A stretch of 64,000 nucleotides of DNA, from NCBI GenBank assembly GCA_029204225.1, contig CM055103.1, positions 41,931,368-41,995,367 of the forward strand, written 5' to 3'. Positions 1 through 12,600 of this stretch are shown here, one piece after another. Below the pieces are notes generated by a model. It searched no databases. It was not told the DNA's origin and saw only the letters and a list, made by a program, of their open reading frames with translations. The first letter of the stretch is position 1. Each line of letters begins with the position of its first letter. Position numbers and translations under genes: made by a program. The stretch is from Diphasiastrum complanatum. Lineage: Eukaryota > Streptophyta > Lycopodiopsida > Lycopodiales > Lycopodiaceae.

Positions 1-623
1 TTCACCTTTAGTTTCTGGATAGAATTGCATAACCCTTTTCATTGATGTACAGGCCTAAAAGCCTTGTTTGTGCATTGATACTATTACTATTTGGTATTGC
101 AATGAGGGTCCTATTGGAAGGGTGCAAACCATCTAGGAGGGCATAATTTTGTCCTTCTTGAAACCCTAATTGTGGATGAGGTTGGGCTAAGTCTCTACAA
201 GCTTCCATTTTATGGTTTCTATTGAGTATAGATAAACCTAGAGACATTGATTTTTCAGCATATTGATTTGGTATCGATTGAGCTCTTCGTGGGGAGAACC
301 TATTGCTACTGCTTTTAGGGCTATAGCCATAGATTATATATGTTGTACTTCAGCCTTCTTAGGATAGGAACGTTATGGTCTCTTCATTTATGGTCGTCTA
401 TGCTCCATTTGTTTTCAAAATTATGGAATGTGCTCATAACTATACGCCAGGGAATTCTTTGTGAACATAATATACATCTGTCCACACACACAGTCCTAGA
501 AAGCTGATTCAAATGACAGAAAACTCCTTAGAAATGATTCTAGAATGTGGTTCCTGAATTTGGAGATGCATGTTTTACTCATTTTTTGATACCATAACCT
601 GACTTATTGGGTCTTGTTACCAG
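1..623. other. Intronic sequence upstream of the first visible kinase exon
   Basis: No exon could be assigned here. By family comparison the exon coding for the part before the VEGNY segment should lie upstream. A stretch near 370-430 reads VVYAPF in one frame, faintly like the family's VYAPSFDH segment, but its context does not continue the family pattern and I do not call it. An open minus frame at 8-247 (79 codons) resembles nothing I know. The acceptor at 622-623 (ttaccAG) closes the intron. Confidence 0.4.
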
Positions 624-3600
624 GCATAAACTAGTTCTTGTGGAGGGAAATTATTTACTGCTAGCTGAAGGCAAATGGAAGCAATTGGCTACATTCTTCA
701 ACGAGCGGTGGTATAATCCTATATAAGATCTTCTTTGAAGTTCTCGTTTACAATTCTGAATACAAGGGGTTGGACCTTGTCTGGAGTAACAAATATTCAT
801 ATGTAGCAATTGATTACTTTGCAGTTGTGTCATGATTAGCTTTATAATTCTAGAAACTATGTATGATAGGTTCGAACAAATTGTTTGCATGGAGGCTATC
901 CAGTTTCTGACATGCCACTCTTAATGCTAGCCAGTAGTTTGCAGATTCTTAGGAAGAGTCCATAAGGATTTTGTTAAACCACTGCATAACATTCTTTGAT
1001 TGTAATTTTTCAGCATTTGGGCAATAACCTTTTTCATTTCCAACTTATCCAAGTAAGCTAGTAGCTGAACTTTTTTCTGACACCAGGTTCATTGATATCG
1101 AAATTGAAGAGGCCATGAAGAGGGTTGAGGAAAGACATATTGCAACAGGCAAGTTTTCCTTGTGACCAGTTTAGGGATCAGAATTGGAAATTGAAACATA
1201 TTTCATGTTCTGGATGGTTGTGCAATTTGTGTCCTCCAATTTGCTTACAATATCAAGGTACCAGACTTATAGAATGGTTCTTCAGATCTATTTAAGGGTG
1301 TAGGATGTCGTGATTGTGAGCCATCATTACTTGAGGTTATGTCATTCCACATTGGTATAGTGTTTCCATTTGTAAGACATCATGATAATCCGCGGTTCTG
1401 AACACTGAATCGGGGTAGTACATGTCAAAAATGGGTATGCCTAGGTCACCCAACTCATAAGTTTGATGTGCATTACTAATGTTACATATTATCCGGATTA
1501 TAGGCATCATGGTCATGAGCGAGTCTGAAACTCAGTTCACTAAAGTCAAAGTAAAACAATGATAGTCATAGTTAAAAGAGGCTTGGAGGAACTTTATGTG
1601 TTCTCAGTTGGACTTGATAGGACATCATAGGCAGTAGTAGATTTTATGCCTAGGGTGATGATGTTGTACGCAAATCATATTCAAGCTCTCAATCCTACTT
1701 TTCCCACTTGGATAAGCTCGTTAGAGTCTGATTGGGTGAGCTTTTTGGAGTTCAAGATATTTACTGCCTGACATTTATGTATAAATACAAGTTGTCAATG
1801 CTATTTTTGTTAACTTCAGATAAGCTGGTTAAAGTTTGATTACATCAGTTTTGTGGCATTGGACCATTGATCTATCAGTGCTGATGTTGAATATGGATCA
1901 AGTTAGAAACTGATTTGATCCATTGCATAATTCTTAAAGCTGTTGTTTCCAGATTAGCAGAAAGCCTCAGCACTTTGAACCCTTGGCATGAGAGCAAGGA
2001 TACATTCCCAATCTGGGAAATGCATCTTGGTTTTTAAGGGGGCTTGAACTTGGGACCAAAGAAACTTTGGATGCCAAGCTAACCAACTGAGCCAACCCTT
2101 GAATGATTATTCTGGGATATGGAACCACCTATGTAGAAAAGGAAAATTAGCTGTTGATCTTAGACAATTTTAGCGTAGTCAATAATATTTTGAATAATTT
2201 TGAAACATTTCATGATGTTCATTTGTTATATTATTTTCTCACATAAATAGCATAGCCTCGAGATTTTTTAAAACTCACTCATGCCAAGAGAAGAGCATCT
2301 TGGGAGGTGGGTTGCAATCTAGAAGGGAGACTGCTGGTACCTAGTTACATGATATAGTCTTTCCTGTCCCGTTATTTCTACCTGTTTCGTCACGGCTTGG
2401 TTTCTTTTGAGAAACTGGCATTTGGACTGTGCGGAGGCATTCCTCATATGAAGTGAGGAAACAATGACAAGAGGCCGTGCATACTATTTTGCAATTTGCA
2501 TAAGATCTTGATCATTATTGGTAGGAACATGTTTTACATCACACTTTCAAGTATTTGAGATACCTGAGCTCGGTGTCTGCTTTTGACATTCTTAATCTTC
2601 CAATCTTATACTGTGTATTGTTTTTTGGCCAAAAAAGCTATTTTGGTGCTATCATTAAGCATAATTGCCCGTTCCGGAACGGAACACGTTCTGGAAAGCG
2701 TTCCGTTCCGGAACTTAGCAAAATAAAAATTAAAAAAATACGTATTTTTTAACACGTATTTTTTAACAAAGGATTTTTGCAGCCAACGACTAAAGCACAA
2801 ATACTGGTAGCAGGTCTTTTACTTCACGGGGCTTACATAGTTCTTTTTCGTTTAGTGATATGGTCGCGGCAAGCAAAGAACTAGGTTGAAAGATGCTGAA
2901 AAAGGGAATTCTGCGGATGTCAAAGATACATCTGTTTTCCGTCTGGTTACCCTAAACAAAGCTGAAGCGCCTGTATTTGTGCTTGGGTCGTTTGGCTACT
3001 ATGGAAATAATGTGAATGGCTGAAAAGCAAACGGATTACAAAATTCTCGAGTTGCAGCGTCCAACGCTGTGCACTTGTGCTTCCGTTGTCACACAGCTAT
3101 GTTCACAAAGCATCCTTCTATTCACAAACCCAAGAGTGGGACTTGACAGTTTCGGAGCCTCTGACTTCTCATTTTCTTTTGGAAGGATTGTAGTTTCAGG
3201 CTTTATACCTGTTTTTTTAAATTGAAAAAAAAAAAAACATTCCGACCCAGTACGTTCCGGAATGTACTGTACGGAACAAACAGTACGCTCCGGCCCTAAG
3301 CAGTTGTCGTGCAATATCTGTGGAGAGCTCACTGTGAGGTCCACCTTGATCTTTTAAGTAGGAGACAAACGTGCAGCACTTGCCATCCCCGGCTACTGAC
3401 CATGCTGGACTTTGTGCTGTTTAGCAGGTTTGAGTTCCCCTTCATTAATTTAATGTTGTTGCCTTAGAGCTTTATGTATGCTCTGGTCCCGCGGTACTGG
3501 GTACCGCGGATCCCGGTACCGCGGGACCGTACTGGTACCGCGGTACCACAATATATTAATATTTTTATTATTTAATATTTTTAATTTTTTTTTTTTTTTA

Positions 3601-6600
3601 CCTAAACCTACCCGCCCCCCTTGCATTTCCTCTGAAATTTTTTTGCGCCCTCCTCCGCCCTGCCATCACTGCTGTTTTTGCCTGTCTGCCTTCGATTCCT
3701 TGCGTGCCCTTCGCCCACGCAACGCCCTGCCTTGCATCTGACTTGCTTCGCCTTGCTTGCGCCCATTTTCAGCGTCTCTCCAACAGTGAACCCTGCTGTT
3801 TTTTTTCCAGCAATCCATCCTACCAGCTTTAGCTTCAGCTGCATTTTTTCCCTAGTTTTCTCCTTCGCAATGGTGCAATCCGACCTTTCCAGTCTGTGGG
3901 ACGAGGTAGACATTGTCAGGCGGGTTGCCGACAAGTCCAACAAGACCGGTCAGAAGATCGTGTGTTGCTGATACTGTCTCGTCGAATTTGCTGTGTCCCT
4001 CACTCGCCTTAAAGGCCACCTACTCGGTGCACGCGCCAAAAATGGTGCCACCTTAAATGCTGCCCCTTGTGGCAGCATGTCCGTCCCCGACAGGCAGCGA
4101 CTACTGGACACCTATGGGCCGCGGCTCGTGGCGGGAGAGAACACCATTTCGGAGGGTGTTCTCCGGTTTTGCACCGCTCCTTATGTGGCTGACCCAGAGT
4201 TGCTGCCTGCTTGGCTGGCACGCACGAGGAGAGGGAGTCCATCCTCATCCCGTCCCATTGCCCCTCATCCCCCTCAGACAGTTCCGCCACACGCAACCCC
4301 ATCTGCACCCATTCCGGTGGATCCCATCCCATCACGTCCGCCAGTTGCCACTGCAGTTCCACCACCACGTCCTGTTGCTCGCACGCCCCCAGTTTACGAT
4401 TTTCTCATGGATTCTCCGCCACCCGAGCAGGCCCAGGATGCTACTGACGAGGCCTTCGAGGATGTGGATGAGGTCCCTTCTTCCTTCCCTTCCCATCCGG
4501 ATGACCTCTCTAGCCAGCAGTTTTCGTATCCCATGCCAGATCTTGCTCCTCCACCAGTGCACCCCACTTATGTTGCTACACCCATCCATGCCAGTGCATC
4601 CCACTCTCCCCATTCCACGTCTATAGCCGATGCATCCACTAGTGCCCAGCCTGTCGCGTCATCGTCCATTTCCGTCACGGTTGGTGCACCATGCTGGAGG
4701 TCCACCACCCGTCGCCCACCAGGTAGAGCCCTTGTGCAGCAGCCATTCGCGGCGCGCATCAGCCGCACATGGACAGAGAGGCCACACAAGTCATGGCGAG
4801 TTTGATTTACGAGCTGAACCTACCTTTTGCCATCATCGATTCTGAGCCCTTCAGAAGGGCATTCTGCCTTGCACAGTCTGTCAGCCCTAGCTGGAGAGTC
4901 CCTGGTTCAGAGGTTGTCCGTACACACATGCTGAGAGATAGGGTCGAGTCATTGTCTAGAGAGATGGAGCCTCTACGCCGCCACTGGGCCACATATGGAT
5001 GCAGCATCATGTCCGATGGCTGGACTGATGTCAGGAGGAGGCCGATCCTCAACATCTTGGTCTCCAGCTGCATGGGTACACAGTTTTTGAGAGTCGTGGA
5101 TTGCAGTAGGGGGGGGGGAGAGTCATATCTGCAGATTTCATGTAGTACGACGTCATTAGGTCTTCCATCCTATCCATAGGCCCCCAGCATGTCGTTACGG
5201 TGGTGACGAACAATGCCACCAACTGTGTTCAGATGGGTGTCCTGCTAGAGGCCGAGTTCCCTCACATCGTCCATACCCCCTGTGCGGCGCACGACATAGA
5301 CCTTCTCATGGGGGACATAGGTGCACTTAGAGCCATCGTCCGCGAGGCCCTCTTCCTGGTGACAAAAGTCACCAGGAAGAGGCGTGTTCTTGCCATGTTC
5401 CGGGTGTTCAGCCATTTGGACCTCCGTAAGCCAGCCCCACACGCTTTGCGTTCGACCTGGTGGTCATCGACCGTCTGATCAGGTGCAGGGCACAACTTCT
5501 ACAGATGGTTGCCATTGATCTTTGGCGTGCCAGTACGTTTCAACACACAGAGGATGGGGAGCACTTTTCTTCCACGGTGAGGGGAGACAAGTTGTGGAGG
5601 GATGCACAGACATTGTCAGGACTGCTTCGACCACTCTATATTGTGCTCCGCATGGCTGACAGCGAGGAGTCCACACTTGGACTGGTGTATGAGCTCATGG
5701 ATCGGATCGGACAGTTCTTGCATCTGCCCATCTTGTAGCCAGAGAGGTAAGCGGTACAGTGTTGTAATTGTTCTTTATCTTTTCAGTGTTTGCTAGTTTG
5801 TTTTTCTGTCGATGTTACGTTTCTTCCAAAATTTGCTTCGACTTCGTGCAGGATGACGGAGCTGAGGTTCATCTGGGAGACGCGGTGGAACTACTTTCAC
5901 AGGAGTATCCACAGCGTTGCACACATCTTGCATCCCCTCTTCCCCTCTCTGACACAGATATCGGACAGGGAGCTCGAGTTGGATTGGCTTGAGTACATGT
6001 ACAGGGTGGGTCCACACATTGGCTTGGATCCTATTAGACTCATGGAGGAGCTAGTTGCATTTCGTTTCGGGATGGGCACGTTCGGTCACCCGGCTGCTTA
6101 GGATCCAGAGAGGAGGTAGCTCCCCATTACCTGGTGGACCATGTTCGGTAGCACCTATCCCTCCATACAGCGTCTTGCACTGTGGGTCCTTTCACAGGTA
6201 TGCATCTCATCTCATCCTCTCTTGCTGTGTTTCGTTGACATTCCACCCGTGCACATGTGCTGAACCATTTCATTGCACGTACCAGAGGATTGCCTACGGA
6301 CAATGTCCATCCCATGCCTGCAGATGACTTGGGCACACAGTTGATGGCAGAGAGAGAGAGGGAGCTTGCTGAGATGAGAGAGAGAGAGCTTGGGCTTGAG
6401 CACAGAGAGCCTCCATTGTATGAGGCAGATGAGCCAGTGTCAGAGGATGAGCATGATGAGGATGAGCCCATTCGGGTTGTGTTTGCCAGATCAGAGAGGG
6501 ATGAGGCAGATGATACAGGTGCAGGGCACACGCCACGGGTAGGGGTCACAGGTGCATCACGTGGTAGAGGTGGGGCACATGGCACAAGTTATACCGGGAG

Positions 6601-9600
6601 ACGGGCAGGGCACACAGGGGGGGCCAGTGGCATACCTACCTATGTCGACATGATGGAGGAGGCTCTTGATAGAGGGCAGAGTGATTTAGATGCCGGTCCC
6701 GCAACTGCTTGGATGCATGCAGTACAGAGTCATGGCCGTTACTACGACAGCACACCAGAGGAGGCACCAGATGACTTTGATTGCACAGATTGGGAGGCCA
6801 TGCAGGGTCTACAGGGTGCACATGATGAGGCACGGGTTGATTCAGGGGATGATGCACAGGATGATTCAGGGGTTGGTGCACAGGATGAGGCCCAGAGCCC
6901 AGAGCATTTGTATTCAGATGCCCAGCTAGACGACTTGATTGCCACATTGGATTCAGAGGCTCAGCAGATGCCGAGTGTCAGGGCACCCCCTTCATCTCTT
7001 GCCAGCATGCCATACACAGAGTCCCAACCAGAGCAGCCGCATGAGGATTTACAGTTCCTCCAATTCCTCAGAGGGTTGTGTGCCGCACAGCTCCTCCATT
7101 GCCACCGATGCCATTCAGGCCTGCAGCCCCTCCATCGCCATCCACTTCTGCAACACCAGGTCTCCATGGCAGGCCACCATCTGTGCCCAGGTTTTCTCTT
7201 GCAGCGCCCACATCCACAGTGGCTCCTCCAGTGGCAGCACCCACTTCACATCCTCCTCCTTTGGCAGCACCCACTCCACTGGCTCCCCCTTTGGCAGCTC
7301 CCAGGATGTACTAGTACCGGCCACCGTAGCGCCCCTTTCAGTACATATCACCGCTGTACTTGCCTCCTGCACAACTAGTTCCTCCACTAGCAGCAGCCCC
7401 ACGGGCACACACTCCACGAGCTCATCCTCCTCGCTCAGCTGCACAGGGAGTTCCCTCTTTTGCTTCCCTATCCCAGCCGGCCTCAGCTTGGGCCCAGCCT
7501 AGCCAGCCAGGTGATTTGCATGGGGGTGATGAGGCATTGACAGCTCCTCTTGTCCGCAAGAGACCAAGAAGGCCCAAGGGTGCACCGATCAAGAAAGGCA
7601 AGGCACAGAAACTGCCAGGGAAGGGAAGAGAGGACGACCACGCAGGGCTCCAGGTACAGCTAGAGGTGCAGCATTACAGCCAGCTGGAGCAGGTGTTGTT
7701 GGTTTGGCTTGCTTGGGGGCTGATGCGGAGGCAGATTGGGATGATGCTAGTGACGAGTCCTCCTCCTCGGATACACAGCCCATGCCAGTTCCAGACAGGC
7801 ACAAATATCGGTTGCGAGAGTCAGCTCGGGGCTTTGAGTTGCCTCCAGAGCATTCGTCTGAGTCAGAGCTAGAGCATTGATTGTGGCTCTGTTATTTTAG
7901 TTTCAGTAGTTTGGCTCTAGCAGACGGTCTACCATTGTACTTAGATCATTTTTCACATTATATACAATGTTTGGCGTTATTTGCTGCATATTGTGCATAT
8001 GTCACTCTGTACATGTGATGCTGTATTTTCAATTTTATGTCAAATTCTATGTGCGTGTGTGAATCTTATTTTCAACTAATTTCGATTGAAGTGAATGGTA
8101 GCTTCACATAAATGCACCTACATCATGAGCACAATAATTACCCCTACACCCCAAACGGCATTTCATAAACACATGTAATACATTTGCATTTAAAAAAATT
8201 ACAGAGATTGCATTTCACATGACCAGGCTCGCATTGCACAAAAAACAACTATATAATGATTCAGCCGTAGTATCAAGATAACATTACATATCCCGTCTTT
8301 TTTTTAAGCAGCCATCTAGTTATTTGCCGCACCATTAACTGCCGAAAACTACATAGCAATAGTCCGCCACATACGGCTGGACCTTATCTATTCTAAACAT
8401 TCCTATTGATCCTCCACCGACTCCTCGCCCTCGTCAGGTGCATTGTTTTGTCGCTCTCGCTCTGCCTCCCGGTTAGCCCGAGCTGCCTCTTGGTTAGCCC
8501 GACGTCTGGCCGCCCTTTCCCTGACCATGATGAGCTGCCGCCGTGTGAAGTTCATTCCGATCTGCTCATCCAAATCCAGCTTGACAGCGGGGGCAGGGGC
8601 CACAGCGGGGGCGGGTGGCTCCGGTTCCGGATTTCTCTGCGGAGTCTGTCGCAGCATCTCTGCAATGTCTGCCTCTTGCTTCCGATGTCTTTCGTTGTGC
8701 CTTCGGATATCTTCCTCGAGCTTCCTCCTAGCTTCGCCCTCGGGCTTCGGTGGTATGCGCTCTGCCATCTTGATCGACTTTCTCCTCACAACACCCTGGT
8801 CCTCGAACAGCCTCTCACAGCACCCTGGCTCTCAAACAGTCTCTCACAGACTGTCACTGGCTCTCGCTTGCTCTCTCACTGGCTATCATTGGCTCTCTCA
8901 CAGCCTCTGAAAATGCCTCTCACAATGGCATTGTGAGTGCTTATTTATCCCCACAGCCTGATCGGCCATGTGGATCCCCATCATCCCTCCATGTGCCTCT
9001 GTACCTGCCCCCATGTGATGCTCCCCCCCGTGTTGCTCTCCCATTGGCCCCATGGTCTGCTCACCCACAGTGCCCATGTGCTGTTGCACCAGTCCCCTGC
9101 ACCTTGTACTGTACCCTCTTTTTTTACACCCAGAACCCTTTTTTTTTCCATTTTTTTGACCTATTTTGATAGGTTAAAGGCAAAAATTAAATATAAAAAA
9201 TATTCAAAAAAAAAATAGTAAAAATGGTACCGCCCTGATACTGCGGATCCCAGGGCGGTACCGTACCGGCGGTACCACTGTTATGGTACCGGCGGTACCA
9301 GAGGCCACTATGGTTGTTCTATACATAAGGAGCAAATTTTTATCTGAATCCTTTTTCTAAACTTGAAATATATATATATATACAAAAAGTAAAGTTCTGT
9401 ACAGGATGTGAGAAAATATACAATACTCGTTATTGGATGCTTACAGAATGGCTTTCTGGAATCTATATGTGGCTGTTCTGTACATTACCTATGGTTTGTA
9501 ATTTTGTGCGATGTGGAAAATATCAGGTAATTAAATGTGCTCAAAACTTTGTTTGAAGGGGCTTTTCGAAAAAGGGTGAGGATGTTCCCCGTTTGCCTCC

Positions 9601-12600
9601 ACAACTCTTTATTGATCAACATTCTACTTCGTCTTCACCTCTTAAACGAATCAAGAAGCTGCCTAAGTGGTTCATATAGACTATCGAAGATAGTGCTATT
9701 CTTGATGAAGGAGAATCGAGCTCAAGGAATGAACATAAATTGTTGATAGGCAGAAACATCTCTCAAACTAATCTGAATAATTCAGTCTTTTTAGTCTTCA
9801 AAGGCTCATATGCCCGTGGTATAAACCGAACTTGAAAGACCCACTTAAACTCAACCCAAGCCATGGTATGTTGTTATTTATTCCACCACCTATTTACAAT
9901 GTCAGTAAGATGGTATAAACTTTGAAGCCTTCTTAATGTGCTGCTCCTTGCAAGAGCCTCTATGGAGCTCAAGGTAACTATCCGACTTATTAGACCATTG
10001 ATCTACAAAGTTGGTGGTTCTCTATTGTGTATTCTCCACGTACTAAAGCATCTTGATATCCTTATCTTCATCAAATGGTAAGAATGATAAGGCATGTGGA
10101 ATGTTTATAAAGAAGAAGGAAATTGTTTTGTTGAAGATGGAAATGGCTATAATGGATGGGTTGGGATACTACTAGGGACCATAACATATCGTGAACCTCA
10201 AGTAAGGACTACATCGAATTTACATGATCATGCGCATCAATCTATGGATGTTTGAACATTGACAACATGTCAATTGTTATGGATAATGGGTTATGTCGGG
10301 GATACATATTTTTACCAAAATTTTAAAAAGAATATGACAAAAAGAAACATTATGTATAATCTAAAGGGAATTGTTTTTTTAAGATAAAACGAGATGAAAC
10401 AAACCACCAAGGAGGTTCTTTGAAAGGATGGAAATAGCCCCAAACTCAAGTCTACTAGCCCCCTTTGTAAGATAGTCATGTGCCCCCTCAGAAAGCTCTT
10501 ACCTTTTAACATTGGTTGCACTTAGAAGGTCAACTCTTAACTCCAAGATGCAAAGAAAAGATGAAAGATGTGGAAGTACCCTATTTTTTCATACTCAGTT
10601 ATTGATTTATGTGAAATGATGTGATGGGTGTAGAACTGTCAAGAATGCATAATGACCAATTTAATGTATCTCTTGATGTTTGTGTTCGAGAAACGATTCA
10701 TCATGTGTGACCAAGATTTTTTGTAATACTTGATAGTTGAGTCATTGTGCAATGCTTTTGAACGTATGTGTGCTGGCAAATTATGGGCAGTTAAAAAGTA
10801 ACTACTTATAACATCTCTAGATCCTTTGTCCCAACTTAAGCTTTGAACAATGTTGCCAAAGAAAGATTCCTTTAGGCAGGAGAAAATTTGCTCCTTTAGG
10901 TCCTGTAGGGTGTTGTTAGAAAGCTCTTGTTGATGGCTTTCCAATGGCACCATTATTGTCTCAATCCGAGCTGCAATTAAAAAGTCGCAACATTTCTTAC
11001 TGAGCTGCATACTGTATTATAGACAAATAGCTTATTTGCAGGCTGTCCTCGACGCATAAATTACTATTTCTTTAAAAGGACAAGAAAATCATGTTGGAAG
11101 AGGTACGTTATGTAGATTTCAAATTTGAGTGTTTTGATTGGGCCATGTGTAATAAAACTTTGAGAAAAAAAATCTTTTTAGAAGGCCCTTTTTGAGCTCA
11201 AATGTTCTTTAATGATACAAGAAGTTGACATATGTGAGTGAAAACTCTCCTATATTGGGACCGGTGCTTCTCTAGTTCCCATAGATGGATAGTCAAGGGA
11301 CATTGGTAATGGAGAGCCATAGGCCAACAATTACAGAAACCGGAAGGCCGAGCATCAGAAGTCAATGAGTAAAGGTATTTGGAGTAGATGGTGGCCATGG
11401 AGGGTATACATGCCTTTTTTGAGGATTGACATTGACTACAATCTTGGATTTCCTATAAATAAAAGTCATTGGGAATCGTCAATCAATCATCAATTGGGAA
11501 ATGTTGATGGTTGGAGTAATGATTAATTTGTCACATTGAGATCCTTTATTGTAGTATGTACATACACATGTTAAGGTCCATGTTTAATGATCAAGTTAAT
11601 TATGTGGGGCCCAAGTAGTAGAGGTGCTAGTGTATATTGAGGAGCTTGAGCTACTATATATCAATGAGTAGTTCTAGATAGTAAACATTGAGTAGATGTT
11701 TGTGCACCTCTCCACTTCTCTATGAGTCATAATTTTCCATTAATGTTTGTAGAGTCTCTAATGGTCCAAGCTTTAAATAGGGACTGTCCCAAAAAGTCTA
11801 CAGGCAAGAGCATCATGTGTTAAGTCCTGGATGTGTCTACACTTCGCACATGCAATGTGAGTCTTGAGAAGTCCACTCTCTTGCACGTCATAACTAAATC
11901 TGAGATGTGTTTTCTTCTTGGGTGCTGTGTGCTAATCATAGTTGCACTGCGTTTCTGAAACGCGTTTCGGAAATTTTCGAAAAAATTCCAGAAACGTTTT
12001 TTTTAAAAAAAAAAAAATTGGGTTTTTTTTTGGGCAATATGGGTATCAGATGAAAGCTCTAATTAAGAGCATGATTACTGTGTAATTTGCCGACTGTTTC
12101 GGGTGCAGGATGGTCCAGTTCAGGTGCATTAATCCATGTTGGGTTCTGTCAAGGATAAAAATTCAAAACTAACCTCTAGCATGTCTGTTATGATCACAGA
12201 TGGTCCCAGTAAGTGTGTTTTTGCTCAGGGAGTGGAAGGCCAAGTCATGAAGAGACCTTACCGTCGGGGCCGAGGTCTACCGCCAGCCCCTGGACCCTGC
12301 CGTTGGGGGGCGTCGCCCCCCAAAACCCCCACCGGTGGGCTACCGCCCCCCGGACCCCCTGTTTCTCAGGGGGCTACCGCCCCCCGAACCCCCTGAGCAT
12401 ATTGAAAACCAGAGCAAATAACAACCAAATAGCTATTGAAAATAAGATTTGTTTGTGCCCCATCTACTGCACTTCTGAGAGGCAAAATGCTCGTTTGACC
12501 ATTGATCCCCTAAAAAAATTTCAGCCATAAGCTATTTTTCCAAAAAAAAAAAAATTTTTTTTTTTTTTTTGGCGATTCTAGGAGGAGAAACTCGTTTCTT

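Larger units (their letters stand above)
3463..9312 (+). mobile_element. hAT DNA transposon, 5.85 kb, two convergent genes
   Basis: The ends are CTTAGAGC (3463) and, on the other strand, CATAGTGGCC (9312), followed by inverted subterminal sequence CTCTGGTNCCGC on both sides. The flanks GTTGTTGC (3455-3462) and GTTGTTCT (9313-9320) agree at 6 of 8 positions, as expected for an old hAT target duplication. Inside are a BED-finger/DUF659/hAT-dimerisation transposase gene on plus and a small ORF on minus near the right end. The borders are less certain than for the 719-bp element because the duplication is imperfect. Confidence 0.65.

Noticed and set aside
1153-1154. GT donor for the second kinase exon
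   Set aside because: Joining at 1152 to 12966 shifts the frame and loses the conserved TGK...AK.R segment. The GC donor four bases upstream restores it.
2041-2100. A functional tRNA gene on minus
   Set aside because: Box A and B are present but no complete acceptor stem or cloverleaf could be folded by eye. SINE head is the better explanation.
3016-3344. Overlapping 69- and 102-codon ORFs on both strands
   Set aside because: No family content. Lie within a probable non-autonomous transposon.
12136-12530. Pro/Gly-rich ORFs (86 and 105 codons)
   Set aside because: They arise from the GC-rich hairpin block of a MITE.
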